Source: Streptacidiphilus sp. P02-A3a (GTDB lineage: Bacteria; Actinomycetota; Actinomycetes; Streptomycetales; Streptomycetaceae). Taken from it: a stretch of 64,000 nt of DNA. The translations under genes were made by a program, and so were the position numbers. The stretch lies in assembly GCF_014084105.1 (NCBI RefSeq), contig NZ_CP048289.1:9123922-9187921 (forward strand), written 5' to 3'. The first letter of the stretch is position 1, and each line of letters begins with the position of its first letter. Shown here in pieces: positions 40,774 through 50,690 of this stretch. Under the pieces are notes generated by a model. The model was not told the DNA's origin. It saw nothing but the letters and a program-made list of their open reading frames with translations, and did no database searches.

Positions 40774-42567
40774 ATGGCAGACAACGAGCACGCCAGCGGC
40801 GCAGACGAGTCGGATGCGCAGCGTGACTCCTCGGCACCCTACAGTGGCGACGACGATGTGACAGCCGCCCAGGGCAGCCCCGTCCTGCCGGAACCGCCGC
40901 GGCCGGAGACCCGGCGGCTGTCGCAGCACCAGCCCACCGGGCCGGACCAGCGGGCGCAGCAGCAGGACCCGGGCGCGAACTGGGAGCAGCCGGTCGCGCC
41001 GGGCCAACAGCCGCCCCAGCAGCAGCAGATCACCTCCACCGGCGGGCTCAGCGTGTTCGGCGACGGCCGCTACCGGCTGACCCGGCGGCTGGGCCGGGGC
41101 GGCATGGCGGAGGTCTTCGGGGCCCAGGACGCCCGCCTGGGACGGACCGTGGCGATCAAGGTGCTCCGCCCGGACCTGGCCGAGGACGCCATCGCCCGGA
41201 TGCGGTTCACCCGCGAGGCCCACGCCGTGGCCTCGCTGAACCACCACGCCGTCGTGGCCGTCTACGACACCGGCGAGGAGGCGCACGGCCAGGAGACCGT
41301 CCCGTACATCGTGATGGAGCTGGTCGAGGGCCACACGGTGCGCGAGTTGCTGCAGAGCGAGGAGCCGCCGCCGGTCGACCAGGCGCTGATCATCACCGCC
41401 GGGATCCTGGAGGCGCTGGCCTACAGCCACCGGCACGGCATCGTGCACCGGGACATCAAGCCCGCCAACGTCATCATCACCAACACCGGTGCGGTGAAGG
41501 TGATGGACTTCGGCATCGCCCGCGCGCTCACCGGGGCCACCAGCACCATGACCCAGACCGGCATGGTGATGGGCACGCCGCAGTACCTGTCGCCGGAGCA
41601 GGCCCTGGGCAAGGCGGTCGACCACCGCTCGGACCTGTACGCCACCGGCTGCATGCTGTACGAACTGCTCACGCTGCGACCGCCGTTCACCGGTGACACG
41701 CCGCTGTCGGTGGTCTACCAGCACGTCCAGGACGCCCCGGTGCCGCCGTCGCAGGCCAACGGGCGGGTCCCGGCGATGCTGGACGCGCTGGTGCTGCGCT
41801 CGCTGGCGAAGGACCCGGACGACCGGTTCCAGAGCGCCGACGAGATGCGCGCGCACGTGCAGCACATGCTGCGCACCATGCACCAGGGCACCGCGGTCAC
41901 CGAGGCGCTGCCGTCCGGCGGGGCCGGTGCCATCGGCGCCCTGGGCGCGACGGGCGCGATGGGCGCGACCCGGATCGGCGACCCGAACGGCTACACCACC
42001 CCGATGGGCACCGTCAGCAACGGGCTGACCCCGGCCCTGGGCACCCCGATGCCGCCGAACCGCGGCGGGGGCGGCGGTGGCGCCACCGCTTACGAGGACC
42101 CGTACGACGACGGGCGCGACGAGCGCAACAGCCGCCGGGCGGTGTTCGCGGTGATCGCGGTGCTGGTCGCGATCGCGGCGATCACGGTCGGGGTGGCGCT
42201 GGCGATGCGCGGCTCGGGCAGCTCCGGCACGCCCACACCGGTGACCCCGCCGAGCGTGTCGAACACGCCCACCGACACCGGGCAGCCGAGCAGCCCGGCG
42301 CCGACCACCTCCCCCTCGGCGAGCGTCACCCCGAGCGACACGTACAGCCAGCCGGTGTACTCGCCGCCGCCGCCGGTGAGCCCGTCGCCGTCGCTGAGCC
42401 CGTCGCCGTCGCTGAGCCCCTCGCCGTCGCTGACGCCGTCGACGACCCCGTCGACGACCGCGTCCGAGAGCGTCACCCCGTCCGACGGCGGCTCGGTCAG
42501 CAGCAGTGCCTCGGCCAGCGGGCAGGCGGGCGGCACGCACAGCGTGCCGCCCGGCAACACGCAGTAG
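40774..42567 (+). CDS. Ser/Thr protein kinase, PASTA-less (second)
   Basis: 597 residues from ATG 40774 (GGAGAG upstream). An unusual ~95-residue acidic/Gln-rich N-terminal tail precedes the kinase domain: GRGGMAEV, Lys129 in VAIK, HRD at 225-227, DFG at 245-247. One membrane helix lies at about 455-478; the extracellular part is Ser/Pro/Thr-rich with SPSPSL repeats, probably wall-embedded or glycosylated. The activation segment (MTQTGMV.GTPQYLSPEQALG) is nearly identical to that of the first kinase, suggesting duplication. Confidence 0.92.
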   Translation: MADNEHASGADESDAQRDSSAPYSGDDDVTAAQGSPVLPEPPRPETRRLSQHQPTGPDQRAQQQDPGANWEQPVAPGQQPPQQQQITSTGGLSVFGDGRYRLTRRLGRGGMAEVFGAQDARLGRTVAIKVLRPDLAEDAIARMRFTREAHAVASLNHHAVVAVYDTGEEAHGQETVPYIVMELVEGHTVRELLQSEEPPPVDQALIITAGILEALAYSHRHGIVHRDIKPANVIITNTGAVKVMDFGIARALTGATSTMTQTGMVMGTPQYLSPEQALGKAVDHRSDLYATGCMLYELLTLRPPFTGDTPLSVVYQHVQDAPVPPSQANGRVPAMLDALVLRSLAKDPDDRFQSADEMRAHVQHMLRTMHQGTAVTEALPSGGAGAIGALGATGAMGATRIGDPNGYTTPMGTVSNGLTPALGTPMPPNRGGGGGGATAYEDPYDDGRDERNSRRAVFAVIAVLVAIAAITVGVALAMRGSGSSGTPTPVTPPSVSNTPTDTGQPSSPAPTTSPSASVTPSDTYSQPVYSPPPPVSPSPSLSPSPSLSPSPSLTPSTTPSTTASESVTPSDGGSVSSSASASGQAGGTHSVPPGNTQ

Positions 42568-42598
42568 CCGGGGGGCGGTCGGGGCCCGTGGTCCGGGG

Positions 42599-43663
42599 TC
42601 AGTTCACGCAGGCGTCGAGGACCTGCTCGTACTCCTCGCACCACCAGGCGATCTGGGCGGCGGCGGCCGGGAACAGCGGGTCCACCCGCAGGTCCCGGCG
42701 CTGGTAGCGCCAGCGGAGCATCCAGAAGTCGTTCAGGCGTTCCCACCACACCCGGTGCACGCCCGCGGCGACCTCCTCCGGGCTGCTGCCGGAGGCCTCG
42801 CGGTAGGCGCGGGCGTAGCGGCGGACCCGGTTCAGGTCGAGCACGCCGGTGTCGGGGTGGTTGAAGAACAGGGTGGCGGCGCGGACCGCCTCCTCGGTGC
42901 GGGGCTTGAGGCCGAGCCGGTCCCAGTCGAGCACGGCGACCGGTTCCTGGCCGCGGTAGAGCAGGTTCAGCGGGTGGAAGTCGCCGTGCACCCAGCCGGT
43001 GGGCGGGGCGGCGTCGGCGGCGGGTCGGCGGTGGCCGTGCGCGTCCAGCAGGTCGAGCCGCTCGCGCAGCCGTCGCCGGGCCAGGGCGTCGATGGGCTCC
43101 TGCGGGTCCCGGTCGCGGGCCAGCGCCTGGAGTCCGACGATGGTCCGCCGGGTCTGCGCCGGGTCGGCGCTGGGCTGCGGCGGCGGTTGCGGGACGGGCG
43201 GGTGCAGCTGGGCGAGAGCGGTGTGCACCCGGCCGAGCAGTGCTCCGAGGGCAGAGCACTGCTCTGGTTCGAGAGCGGTGCCGGAGCGGTGCTCTCCCTC
43301 GACCCAGGGGAACAGCGCGTACCGGCGTCCGCGCAGCAGCACGAAGGTCCGCCCGTCGCGGGCGGCCAGCGGCGGGACCACCGGCAGGCCGAGGTCGCGC
43401 AGCCCGGCGACGGCCCGGTGCTGGGCGGCCAGGGCGCCGCTGGACGCGTGGCCGGCGTCGTCCAGGTACTGCTTGAGGAAGTAGCCGCCACCCGGACCGG
43501 TGATCCGCAGCCCCCGGTTCAGCAGCCCCTGGCTCACCCGTTCGGCGGAGCTCGCGATGACGTCCTGGTAGCGCCGCAGCACCGCGCCCACCGGAATCCC
43601 CTGTACCGACCGCGTTTCGGTCCCCGCTGCCACTGCCGCCAGAGCGGTCCGACCCTGTGTCAC
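42599..43663 (-). CDS. Aminoglycoside phosphotransferase-family protein
   Basis: 354 residues from GTG 43663 (leaderless). APH-type kinase fold: VHGDFHPLNLLYRG is the catalytic loop and VAVLDWDRLGL the metal-binding segment. Many such Streptomyces proteins are not resistance enzymes, so no drug substrate is claimed. Conserved-looking block with the kinases. Confidence 0.85.
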   Translation of the reverse strand: MTQGRTALAAVAAGTETRSVQGIPVGAVLRRYQDVIASSAERVSQGLLNRGLRITGPGGGYFLKQYLDDAGHASSGALAAQHRAVAGLRDLGLPVVPPLAARDGRTFVLLRGRRYALFPWVEGEHRSGTALEPEQCSALGALLGRVHTALAQLHPPVPQPPPQPSADPAQTRRTIVGLQALARDRDPQEPIDALARRRLRERLDLLDAHGHRRPAADAAPPTGWVHGDFHPLNLLYRGQEPVAVLDWDRLGLKPRTEEAVRAATLFFNHPDTGVLDLNRVRRYARAYREASGSSPEEVAAGVHRVWWERLNDFWMLRWRYQRRDLRVDPLFPAAAAQIAWWCEEYEQVLDACVN

Positions 43664-43675
43664 GGGCCGATGGTA
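43661..43675 (-). promoter_or_regulatory. Leaderless promoter of the APH-family gene
   Basis: On the minus strand TACCAT (43675-43670) is followed after six bases by GTG 43663. Confidence 0.5.
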
Positions 43676-43685
43676 CGCCTACTGA

Positions 43686-44354
43686 TCAAGGCGGTTGGGA
43701 GCGTTCCTCGGCGTGCAGTTTGGCGACGTAGGCGGCGGCCTGGGTGCGGCGCTCCATGCCGAGCTTGGACAGCAGCCCGGAGACGTAGTTCTTCACCGTC
43801 TTCTCCGCCAGGTGCAGTTCCAGGCCGATCTGCCGGTTGGTCATCCCCTCCCCGATCAGGTCGAGGATCCGCCGCTCCTGCGGGCCGAGCGCGGTCAGCC
43901 GGGGGTCGGGCCCGGCCTCGCCGCCGCGCAGCCGGGCCAGCACCCGGCCGGTGGCCGCCGGGTCCAGCAGCGACCGCCCTGCGGCCACGTCCCGCACCGC
44001 GGACCGCAGGTCAGGACCCCGGATGGACTTCAGCACATAGCCGGACGCGCCCGCCATGATCGAGTCGAACAGCGCCTGGTCGTCGAAGTAGGAGGTCAGT
44101 ATCAGGCACTTGACCTCGGGCTGCCGGATGCGGATCTCCCGGCAGACGTCCACCCCGCTGCCGTCCGGCAGCCGGACGTCCAGCACCGCCACGTCCGGGC
44201 GGGCGGCGGGGATCCGGGCCAGCGCCTCGGCCACCGTCCCGGCCTCGCCGACGACCTCGACCCCGCCGTCGACGGACAGCACCTCCTGGACGCCCCGGCG
44301 GACCACCTCGTGGTCGTCCACCAGGAAGACCCGGATACGTCCGTCTTGTGTCAT
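43686..44354 (-). CDS. NarL/LuxR-family response regulator
   Basis: 222 residues from ATG 44354. Receiver domain ([14 protein letters not shown]; phospho-acceptor Asp in [18 protein letters not shown]; Lys in GYVLKSIRG) and a C-terminal LuxR-type helix-turn-helix ([41 protein letters not shown]). The overall sequence resembles the DevR/DosR group, which responds to oxygen or redox in mycobacteria. No sensor kinase is adjacent. Confidence 0.9.
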   Translation of the reverse strand: MTQDGRIRVFLVDDHEVVRRGVQEVLSVDGGVEVVGEAGTVAEALARIPAARPDVAVLDVRLPDGSGVDVCREIRIRQPEVKCLILTSYFDDQALFDSIMAGASGYVLKSIRGPDLRSAVRDVAAGRSLLDPAATGRVLARLRGGEAGPDPRLTALGPQERRILDLIGEGMTNRQIGLELHLAEKTVKNYVSGLLSKLGMERRTQAAAYVAKLHAEERSQPP

Positions 44355-44436
44355 TGCACCAGATTGACACAAACACGCCGTAACGACGCTCCGAATTGTC
44401 CGGATATGACCCGATCTGCCGAGGCGGAGAGGTACG

Positions 44437-44452
44437 TGGACGTCCTAGGACA
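44437..44452. repeat. TGGACGTCCTAGGACA element, copy 2
   Basis: Identical to the 16-mer at 38780-38795; located in the 263-bp gap between the response regulator and the keto-acid dehydrogenase operon. Confidence 0.8.
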
Positions 44453-44617
44453 GAAGCACTGGGGGCTTCCGCTGGGTAACGTTCTCATGCAGGATCAGGG
44501 CACACCTACCGACGATCCTCACAACCCTTCCGCACACCCCGCGTGAAGAGCATTGGAGAGGGCGACCGGACCGGTTGCCGGCAACCCCGGACGCCGGAGA
44601 GACCGCGAGGAGTGAAC

Positions 44618-45775
44618 GTGACCGTCAAGCGCAAGACGGGGGCGCCGAAGGCTGCCCCCGGCGACCACGGAACCCCTGCCGAGTCCGGCCCACCGGACCT
44701 GGTCCAGCTGCTGACCCCCGAAGGTGAGCGGCGGGAGCACCCGGACTTCTCCGTGGAGACCACTCCGGAGGAGCTCCGCTCGATCTACCGGGACCTGGTC
44801 CTGGTCCGGCGCTTCGACGCCGAGGCGACCTCACTGCAGCGGCAGGGCGAGCTCGGCCTGTGGGCCTCGCTGCTCGGCCAGGAGGCGGCCCAGGTCGGCT
44901 CCGGACGCGCGATGCGCCCCTCCGACTACGCCTTCCCCACCTACCGCGAGCACGGCGTCGCCTGGTGCAAGGGGGTGGACCCGCTCAACCTGCTGGGCAT
45001 GTTCCGCGGGGTGAACCACGGCGGCTGGGACCCGAACGAGAAGAACTTCCACCTGTACACCATCGTCATCGGCTCGCAGACGCTGCACGCGACCGGCTAC
45101 GCCATGGGCATCACCAAGGACGGCAGCGACGACGCGGTGATCGCCTACTTCGGCGACGGCGCCTCCAGCCAGGGCGACGTGTCCGAGGCCTTCACCTTCG
45201 CCTCGGTCTACAACGCGCCAGTGGTGTTCTTCTGCCAGAACAACCAGTGGGCGATCTCCGAGCCGACCGAGAAGCAGACCCGGGTGCCGCTGTACCAGCG
45301 CGCCTCGGGCTTCGGCTTCCCCGGCGTCCGGGTCGACGGCAACGACGTGCTGGCGGTGCTCGCGGTCACCCGCTGGGCGCTGGAGCGGGCCCGCAGCGGC
45401 CAGGGCCCGACCCTGGTCGAGGCCTTCACCTACCGCATGGGCGCGCACACCACCTCGGACGACCCGACCCGCTACCGGATCGCCGACGAGTTGGAGTCCT
45501 GGCGGCTGAAGGACCCGATCGAGCGGGTCAAGGCGTACCTGCTGCGCGAGGGCTGGGCGGACAGCGAGTTCCTGGAGTCGGTCGAGGCCGAGAGCGAGCA
45601 GCTGGCCCGCCGGGTACGCGAGGGCGTGCGCAGCATGCCCGACCCGGACCCGTCCTCGATCTTCGAGCACGTGTACGCGGAGGGACACGCGCTGGTCGAC
45701 GAGGAGCGCGAGGGCTACCTGGCCTACGCCGCCTCGTTCACCGACGCGGGCACGGACAAGGGGGAGAACGCCTGA
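44618..45775 (+). CDS. bkdA: Branched-chain keto-acid dehydrogenase E1 alpha
   Basis: 385 residues; GTG 44618 has AGGAG five bases upstream. Thiamine-diphosphate motif GDGASSQGDVSEAFTFASVY...NN is clear, as is the phosphorylation-loop region YRMGAHTTSDDPTRYR. With E1 beta it decarboxylates keto acids of Val, Leu and Ile, feeding branched fatty-acid and polyketide starters. First gene of a three-gene operon; the stop overlaps E1 beta by one base (TGATG). A pyruvate-type substrate cannot be fully excluded. Confidence 0.9.
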   Translation: MTVKRKTGAPKAAPGDHGTPAESGPPDLVQLLTPEGERREHPDFSVETTPEELRSIYRDLVLVRRFDAEATSLQRQGELGLWASLLGQEAAQVGSGRAMRPSDYAFPTYREHGVAWCKGVDPLNLLGMFRGVNHGGWDPNEKNFHLYTIVIGSQTLHATGYAMGITKDGSDDAVIAYFGDGASSQGDVSEAFTFASVYNAPVVFFCQNNQWAISEPTEKQTRVPLYQRASGFGFPGVRVDGNDVLAVLAVTRWALERARSGQGPTLVEAFTYRMGAHTTSDDPTRYRIADELESWRLKDPIERVKAYLLREGWADSEFLESVEAESEQLARRVREGVRSMPDPDPSSIFEHVYAEGHALVDEEREGYLAYAASFTDAGTDKGENA

Positions 45776-46758
45776 TGGCCGCCGAACAGTTCACCATGGT
45801 CAAGGCCCTCAACGAGGCGCTGCGGCGGTCCCTGGACGAGAACCCGAAGACCCTGGTGATGGGTGAGGACGTCGGCCGTCTCGGCGGCGTCTTCCGGGTC
45901 ACCGACGGGCTGCACAAGGACTTCGGCGAGAGCCGGGTGATCGACACCCCGCTGGCCGAGTCCGGCATCGTCGGCACCGCGATCGGCCTGGCGCTGCGCG
46001 GCTACCGCCCGGTGGTGGAGATCCAGTTCGACGGCTTCGTCTACCCGGCCTTCGACCAGATCGTCACCCAGCTGGCGAAGATGCACGCCCGGGCGCTGGG
46101 GCAGATCAAGCTCCCGGTCACCATCCGGATCCCGTTCGCGGGCGGCATCGGCGCGGTCGAGCACCACAGCGAGTCGCACGAGGCGTACTTCGCGCACACC
46201 GCCGGACTCAAGGTGGTCGCGCCGTCGAACCCGGCGGACGCCTACTGGATGCTGCGGCAGTCGATCGCCTCGGACGACCCGGTGGTCTTCCTGGAGCCCA
46301 AGCGGCGCTACTGGGACAAGGCCGCGCTGGACCCGTCCGGCACCCCGGACCTGGGCCTGCACCAGGCCCGGATCGCCCGGCCCGGGCGCGACCTGACCCT
46401 GATCGCCTACGGCCCGATGGTCAAGCTCTGCCTGGAGGCGGCGGCCGCCGCGGCCGAGGACGGCCAGCAGCTGGAGGTCGTCGACCTGCGCTCGCTCTCC
46501 CCGGTCGACTTCGACACCCTGGCCGAGTCGGTCAAGCGCACCGGCCGCGCCGTGGTCGTGCACGAGGCCCCGGTGTTCCTGGGCATGGGCGCGGAGCTGG
46601 CGGCGCGGATCACCGAGCGCTGTTTCTACTCGCTGGAGGCTCCGGTGCTCCGGGTCGGCGGCTACTTCGCCCCGTACCCGCCGTCCCGGGTGGAGGACGC
46701 CTTCCTGCCCGACCTGGACCGGGTGCTCGACGCTGTCGACCGCGCCCTGGCCTTCTGA
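45775..46758 (+). CDS. bkdB: Branched-chain keto-acid dehydrogenase E1 beta
   Basis: 327 residues. Transketolase-type pyrimidine-binding domain (VMGEDVGRLGGVFRVTDGL, IDTPLAESGIVGTAIGLAL, EIQFDGFVYPAFDQIV) and C-terminal domain (LTLIAYGPMVKLC, VVDLRSLSPVDFDTLAESVKRTGR). It forms the alpha2beta2 E1 with the preceding product. Translationally coupled. Confidence 0.93.
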   Translation: MAAEQFTMVKALNEALRRSLDENPKTLVMGEDVGRLGGVFRVTDGLHKDFGESRVIDTPLAESGIVGTAIGLALRGYRPVVEIQFDGFVYPAFDQIVTQLAKMHARALGQIKLPVTIRIPFAGGIGAVEHHSESHEAYFAHTAGLKVVAPSNPADAYWMLRQSIASDDPVVFLEPKRRYWDKAALDPSGTPDLGLHQARIARPGRDLTLIAYGPMVKLCLEAAAAAAEDGQQLEVVDLRSLSPVDFDTLAESVKRTGRAVVVHEAPVFLGMGAELAARITERCFYSLEAPVLRVGGYFAPYPPSRVEDAFLPDLDRVLDAVDRALAF

Positions 46759-46776
46759 GGGTGTGAGGAGACCATC

Positions 46777-48225
46777 ATGAGCACCACCAAAGAGTCCCTG
46801 CGTCAGTTCAAGATGCCCGACGTGGGCGAGGGGCTGACCGAGGCCGAGATCCTCACCTGGTACGTCAAGCCCGGCGACGCGGTCACCGACGGACAGGTCG
46901 TCTGCGAGGTGGAGACCGCCAAGGCGGCGGTCGAGCTGCCGATCCCGTTCGACGGGGTGGTCCGCGAGCTGTTCTACGGCGAGGGCACCACGGTCGACGT
47001 CGGCCAGGTGATCATCAGCGTGGCGGTGGCCGGGGAGGCCGCGGCCGAGCCGGCTCCGGCGGCTCCGGCGGCGGAACCGGCCGAGGCCGAGGCCGAGCCC
47101 GCCCGCCGCGAGGTGCTGGTCGGCTACGGCCCGCGCACCGGCACGGTGCAGCGCCGCGCCCGCAAGGCCGCCCCGACCGCGGCGCCGGTGGCGACTCCGG
47201 TGGCGACTCCGGTGGCCGCGCCCGCCCCGGTCGCCGCGCCGCCCGCCCCGGCGGCGGTCCCGAGCCCGGCCCCGAGCCCGGCCCCGGTCGCGGTCGCCGA
47301 GACCGACGGGACCGCCCGGCCGCTGGCGAAGCCGCCGGTGCGCAAGCTCGCCAAGGACCTGGGCGTGGACCTGCGCACGGTCACCCCCACCGGCCCGAAC
47401 GGCACCATCACCCGCGACGACGTGTACGCCCTGGTCGCCGCCCCGGCCGCGGAACCGGCCGCGGAACCGGCCGCGGCTCCGGCTCCGGCCGCGGCCCCGG
47501 TCAGCGCCGTGCCGGTCGGCGGTGCCGACCTGCGGGTGCCGATCCGCGGTGTCCGCAAGGCCACCGCCGCCGCGATGGTGGCCTCGGCGTTCACCGCGCC
47601 GCACGTCACCGAGTGGGTGCAGGTGGACGTCACCCGCACGATGAAGCTGGTGGCCCGGCTCAAGGAGACCGGCGAGCTGGGCGCGGGGGTGCGGGTCAGC
47701 CCGCTGCTGCTGGTCGCCAAGGCGCTGCTGACCGCGATCCGGCGCCACCCGGAGATCAACGCCAGCTGGGACGAGGCCAACCAGGAGATCGTCCACAAGG
47801 GCCGGGTCAACCTCGGCATCGCCGCCGCCACCCCGCGCGGGCTGATCGTCCCGAACATCAAGGACGCCGGTTCGCAGACGCTGTCGCAGCTGGCGGGGTC
47901 GCTGACCACGCTGATCGAGACGGCCAGGGAGGGGCGGACCTCCCCGGCCGACATGCAGGGCGGGACGGTCACCATCACCAACGTCGGCGTCTTCGGCGTC
48001 GACTCGGGCACCCCGATCCTGAACCCCGGCGAGGCCGCGATCCTGGCCTTCGGCCAGGTCAGGGAGCTGCCGTGGGTGCACAAGGGACGGGTGGTACCGC
48101 GCCGGGTGACCACCCTGGCACTCTCCTTCGACCACCGGCTGGTCGACGGGGAACTGGGCTCCCGGGTGCTGGCCGACACCGCCGCCGTGCTGGAGCAGCC
48201 CAAGCGGCTGATCAGCTGGGGCTGA
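46777..48225 (+). CDS. bkdC: Dihydrolipoamide acyltransferase (E2)
   Basis: 482 residues, ATG 46777 with GAGGAG upstream. One lipoyl domain (Lys49 in VETAKAAVELP), an Ala/Pro-rich linker, a peripheral-subunit-binding domain (PPVRKLAKDLGVDLRTVTPT...), a second Ala/Pro linker and the catalytic domain with SFDHRLVDG near the C-terminus. No E3 gene is in the operon, so a shared lipoamide dehydrogenase is implied. Confidence 0.93.
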   Translation: MSTTKESLRQFKMPDVGEGLTEAEILTWYVKPGDAVTDGQVVCEVETAKAAVELPIPFDGVVRELFYGEGTTVDVGQVIISVAVAGEAAAEPAPAAPAAEPAEAEAEPARREVLVGYGPRTGTVQRRARKAAPTAAPVATPVATPVAAPAPVAAPPAPAAVPSPAPSPAPVAVAETDGTARPLAKPPVRKLAKDLGVDLRTVTPTGPNGTITRDDVYALVAAPAAEPAAEPAAAPAPAAAPVSAVPVGGADLRVPIRGVRKATAAAMVASAFTAPHVTEWVQVDVTRTMKLVARLKETGELGAGVRVSPLLLVAKALLTAIRRHPEINASWDEANQEIVHKGRVNLGIAAATPRGLIVPNIKDAGSQTLSQLAGSLTTLIETAREGRTSPADMQGGTVTITNVGVFGVDSGTPILNPGEAAILAFGQVRELPWVHKGRVVPRRVTTLALSFDHRLVDGELGSRVLADTAAVLEQPKRLISWG

Positions 48226-48240
48226 CCGGAGGCCGCGGCT

Positions 48241-48272
48241 GGCCCGTCGGGGTGACAGCACCCCGACGGGCC
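48241..48272 (+). terminator. Terminator of the bkd operon
   Basis: Perfect 13-bp stem GGCCCGTCGGGGT / ACCCCGACGGGCC with a six-base loop. Confidence 0.85.
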
Positions 48273-48335
48273 GCTGATCCTACGATCTACCCGGGTACTC
48301 CTTCGCCGTTCAACTAAGCGGAGGAGTACCTGCCC

Positions 48336-49505
48336 ATGCCACCGACGCGCCGTTTCCGCGCCCGGATCACCGCCCTGGCCCGCCCGTGTACCAGCGCCCT
48401 GCCGGTCGCGCTACTGCTGCTGGCCGCCGTGGCCGGGCTGGCGCCGCCGCAGGCCGCGACCGCCGCCCGCCGGGGCGGGGGCCCGGGGCTGATCGGCAGC
48501 CGGTCGCTGGTGTCCAACGGCGACCCGGCGAGGCGGATCTCCATCCTCCTGCTCGGGGACGGCTACACCGCCGCCGAGCTGCCGCGCTACCGCGCCCAGG
48601 CGGCGGCGGTGTGGCAGGCGCTGATCCAGGTCGAGCCGTTCCGCAGCTACCAGCACTTCTTCGACGTCACCCGGCTCGACCTGGCCTCGCCGCAGTCCGG
48701 GATCCGCTCGGGCTCGCCGCTGGGCATGCACTTCGGCTGCGACGGCATCGCCCGGCTGCTCTGCGCCGACGCCCAGGCGATCGGCCGCTACACCGGCGGC
48801 TCCGGCGACGGCCAGTACGTGGTGGCGCTGGCCAACTCCGGCTCCTACGGCGGCGAGGGCGGGGACGGGATGGCCACCCTCTCGGCGGGCTCGCCGAACG
48901 CCGCGCAGATCGTCCAGCACGAGTTCGGCCACTCGATCGGCGCCCTCGGCGACGAGTACGACGCCGCGCCGGCGGACGCCGACTACCCCAACCTGGCCAC
49001 CGAGGACGCCGCCACCATGCGCCGGGAGCAGTCGAAGTGGTGGCGCTGGCTGGGCGCGGCCGACCCGACCGGCGGCACCGTGGGCGCCTACCCGAGCGGC
49101 AACGGGCTGTACCGGCCGACCCGCGACTCGATCATGCGGACCCTCGGCGGCGTCTACAACCTGCCCTCGCGCGAGGCGCTGATCGAGGCCTTCTACCGGC
49201 AGGTCCGGCCGGTCGACCGGATGGACCCGGGCCCCGGCGTGGTCAGCCGCCCCCGGACGCTGCGGGTCTTCCCGGTGCCGCTGGTCGGCCCCAGGCAGCT
49301 GGCGGTGACCTGGACCATCGACGGACGCAGGGCCCCGAACCCGGCCGTCCACGGCGACCGGCTGGACACCTCCCGGCTGGGCCTGGCCGCCGGGCGCTGG
49401 GCGCAGGTCAGCGCGACCGTCGAGGACACCACCCCGTGGCTGCGCGACGAGGCCTTCCGCCGGGACCGGATGACCGAGACCGTCAGCTGGGTGGTGCACG
49501 CCTGA
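48336..49505 (+). CDS. Secreted M64-family metallopeptidase
   Basis: 389 residues from ATG 48336 with GGAGGAG upstream. Signal peptide in the first ~43 residues. ILLLGDGYTAAELPRYRAQA and HFFDVTRLDLASPQSG are typical of the IgA-peptidase M64 family, and the zinc motif HEFGHSIGALGDEYD starts at residue 195. A C-terminal beta-domain follows. Extracellular; substrate unknown. Confidence 0.9.
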   Translation: MPPTRRFRARITALARPCTSALPVALLLLAAVAGLAPPQAATAARRGGGPGLIGSRSLVSNGDPARRISILLLGDGYTAAELPRYRAQAAAVWQALIQVEPFRSYQHFFDVTRLDLASPQSGIRSGSPLGMHFGCDGIARLLCADAQAIGRYTGGSGDGQYVVALANSGSYGGEGGDGMATLSAGSPNAAQIVQHEFGHSIGALGDEYDAAPADADYPNLATEDAATMRREQSKWWRWLGAADPTGGTVGAYPSGNGLYRPTRDSIMRTLGGVYNLPSREALIEAFYRQVRPVDRMDPGPGVVSRPRTLRVFPVPLVGPRQLAVTWTIDGRRAPNPAVHGDRLDTSRLGLAAGRWAQVSATVEDTTPWLRDEAFRRDRMTETVSWVVHA

Positions 49506-49623
49506 CCCTCCCTCAGTTCCGCTGGTCCCGAGGAGCTCCGGGCCTCCTCAGGGCCCCACGCGACCCTCGTACATCCCCTGGTACATTCGAACGATCTTTT
49601 GGACCGGGTCGGGGGAGAGTCAG

Positions 49624-50640
49624 TTGAGGCACAGGCGCAGACGGACCGCTGTCTGGTCGGCGGTGGGCGGGGCGGCCCTGGTGGGGGCGCTGCTGGCGAC
49701 GCTGTCGCCGCTGGCCTCGGCCCAGTCCTCGGGCCCGTCCGCAGACCCGGCGCGGTCCGAGCGGATACCCGCGGTGGCCACCGGTTCGATACCCGCGCCG
49801 CGTCAGGCGCGGCTGGGAACCGTGTCGGCCGCCGCGCTACAGCGGTTCTGGACCCCGGCCCGGCTCGCCGCGGCGACCCCGGTGGACGCGGCCACCGGCG
49901 CCCCGGCCGACAAGGCCTCCGGTTCCTCCCGCACCGCCGCCGTCCGGGCCGCCGCCGCACTCCCGGCCGGGGTCGGCCACTCCTACGACAACGCCCGGCC
50001 CTCGGTCGGCATCCTGGTGTACGCGGACAAGAACCTGAACACGCACTACTGCACGGCCTCGGTGGTGACCAGCCCCGGCAAGAGCATGATCCTCACCGCG
50101 GCGCACTGCCGCCCCGGCTCCTGGGCCGCCTTCGTGCCGGACTACCAGGCCGGGGCCAGGACCCAGCCGTACGGGATCTGGAACATCAGGACGGTCTACA
50201 CCGACAGCCGCTACGCGGCGACCGGCAGCGGGACCGACTACGACTACGCCTTCGCCAAGGTCGCCCCGGACAGCCGGGGGAGGCTGCTGCAGAACGTAAC
50301 CGGGAGCAACGTCCTCACGCTCACCCCGAGCTACGTCAACTGGGCCGGGGTCACCGGCTACCCGGCGGTCTCGTCCGCCCCCGCCGACAAGGCGATCACC
50401 TGCTGGAACTGGACCAGCAGGCTCACCGGCCTCACCCAGATGCAGTTCCTGTGCACCGGCTACTACTCCGGCACCTCCGGCAGCCCCTGGCTGATCCACC
50501 TGAACAGCGGGACCAACAGCGGCGACGTGATCGGCGTGGTCGGCGGCTACGAGTACGGCGGTCCGAACTCCTGGATCAGCTACAGCCCGATCTTCACCCG
50601 GAACACCTTCACCTTGTACAGCTACGCCAACTCCCACTGA
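49624..50640 (+). CDS. Secreted trypsin-like serine protease
   Basis: 338 residues from TTG 49624 (GGGGGAGAG upstream; no better start). Signal peptide about residues 1-33; a ~90-residue propeptide-like region follows. Catalytic triad: His161 in TAAHC, Asp205 or Asp207 in TDYDYAF, Ser287 in GTSGSP. One expected disulfide brackets the His (CTAS...AAHC). S1-type glutamyl-endopeptidase-like domain. Confidence 0.88.
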   Translation: MRHRRRRTAVWSAVGGAALVGALLATLSPLASAQSSGPSADPARSERIPAVATGSIPAPRQARLGTVSAAALQRFWTPARLAAATPVDAATGAPADKASGSSRTAAVRAAAALPAGVGHSYDNARPSVGILVYADKNLNTHYCTASVVTSPGKSMILTAAHCRPGSWAAFVPDYQAGARTQPYGIWNIRTVYTDSRYAATGSGTDYDYAFAKVAPDSRGRLLQNVTGSNVLTLTPSYVNWAGVTGYPAVSSAPADKAITCWNWTSRLTGLTQMQFLCTGYYSGTSGSPWLIHLNSGTNSGDVIGVVGGYEYGGPNSWISYSPIFTRNTFTLYSYANSH

Positions 50641-50690
50641 GGGCAAAGCGGCGGTAACCAGCTGAAATAACCCGACTGCGGGAGCAAATT

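Noticed and set aside
42599-43663. An aminoglycoside resistance gene
   Set aside because: The fold is APH-like, but the genomic context is housekeeping and such proteins often have other substrates; no resistance claim is supported.
45724-48261. An 845-codon minus-strand frame across the bkd operon
   Set aside because: Antisense shadow of E1 beta and E2; composition is not protein-like and the plus-strand genes are unmistakable.
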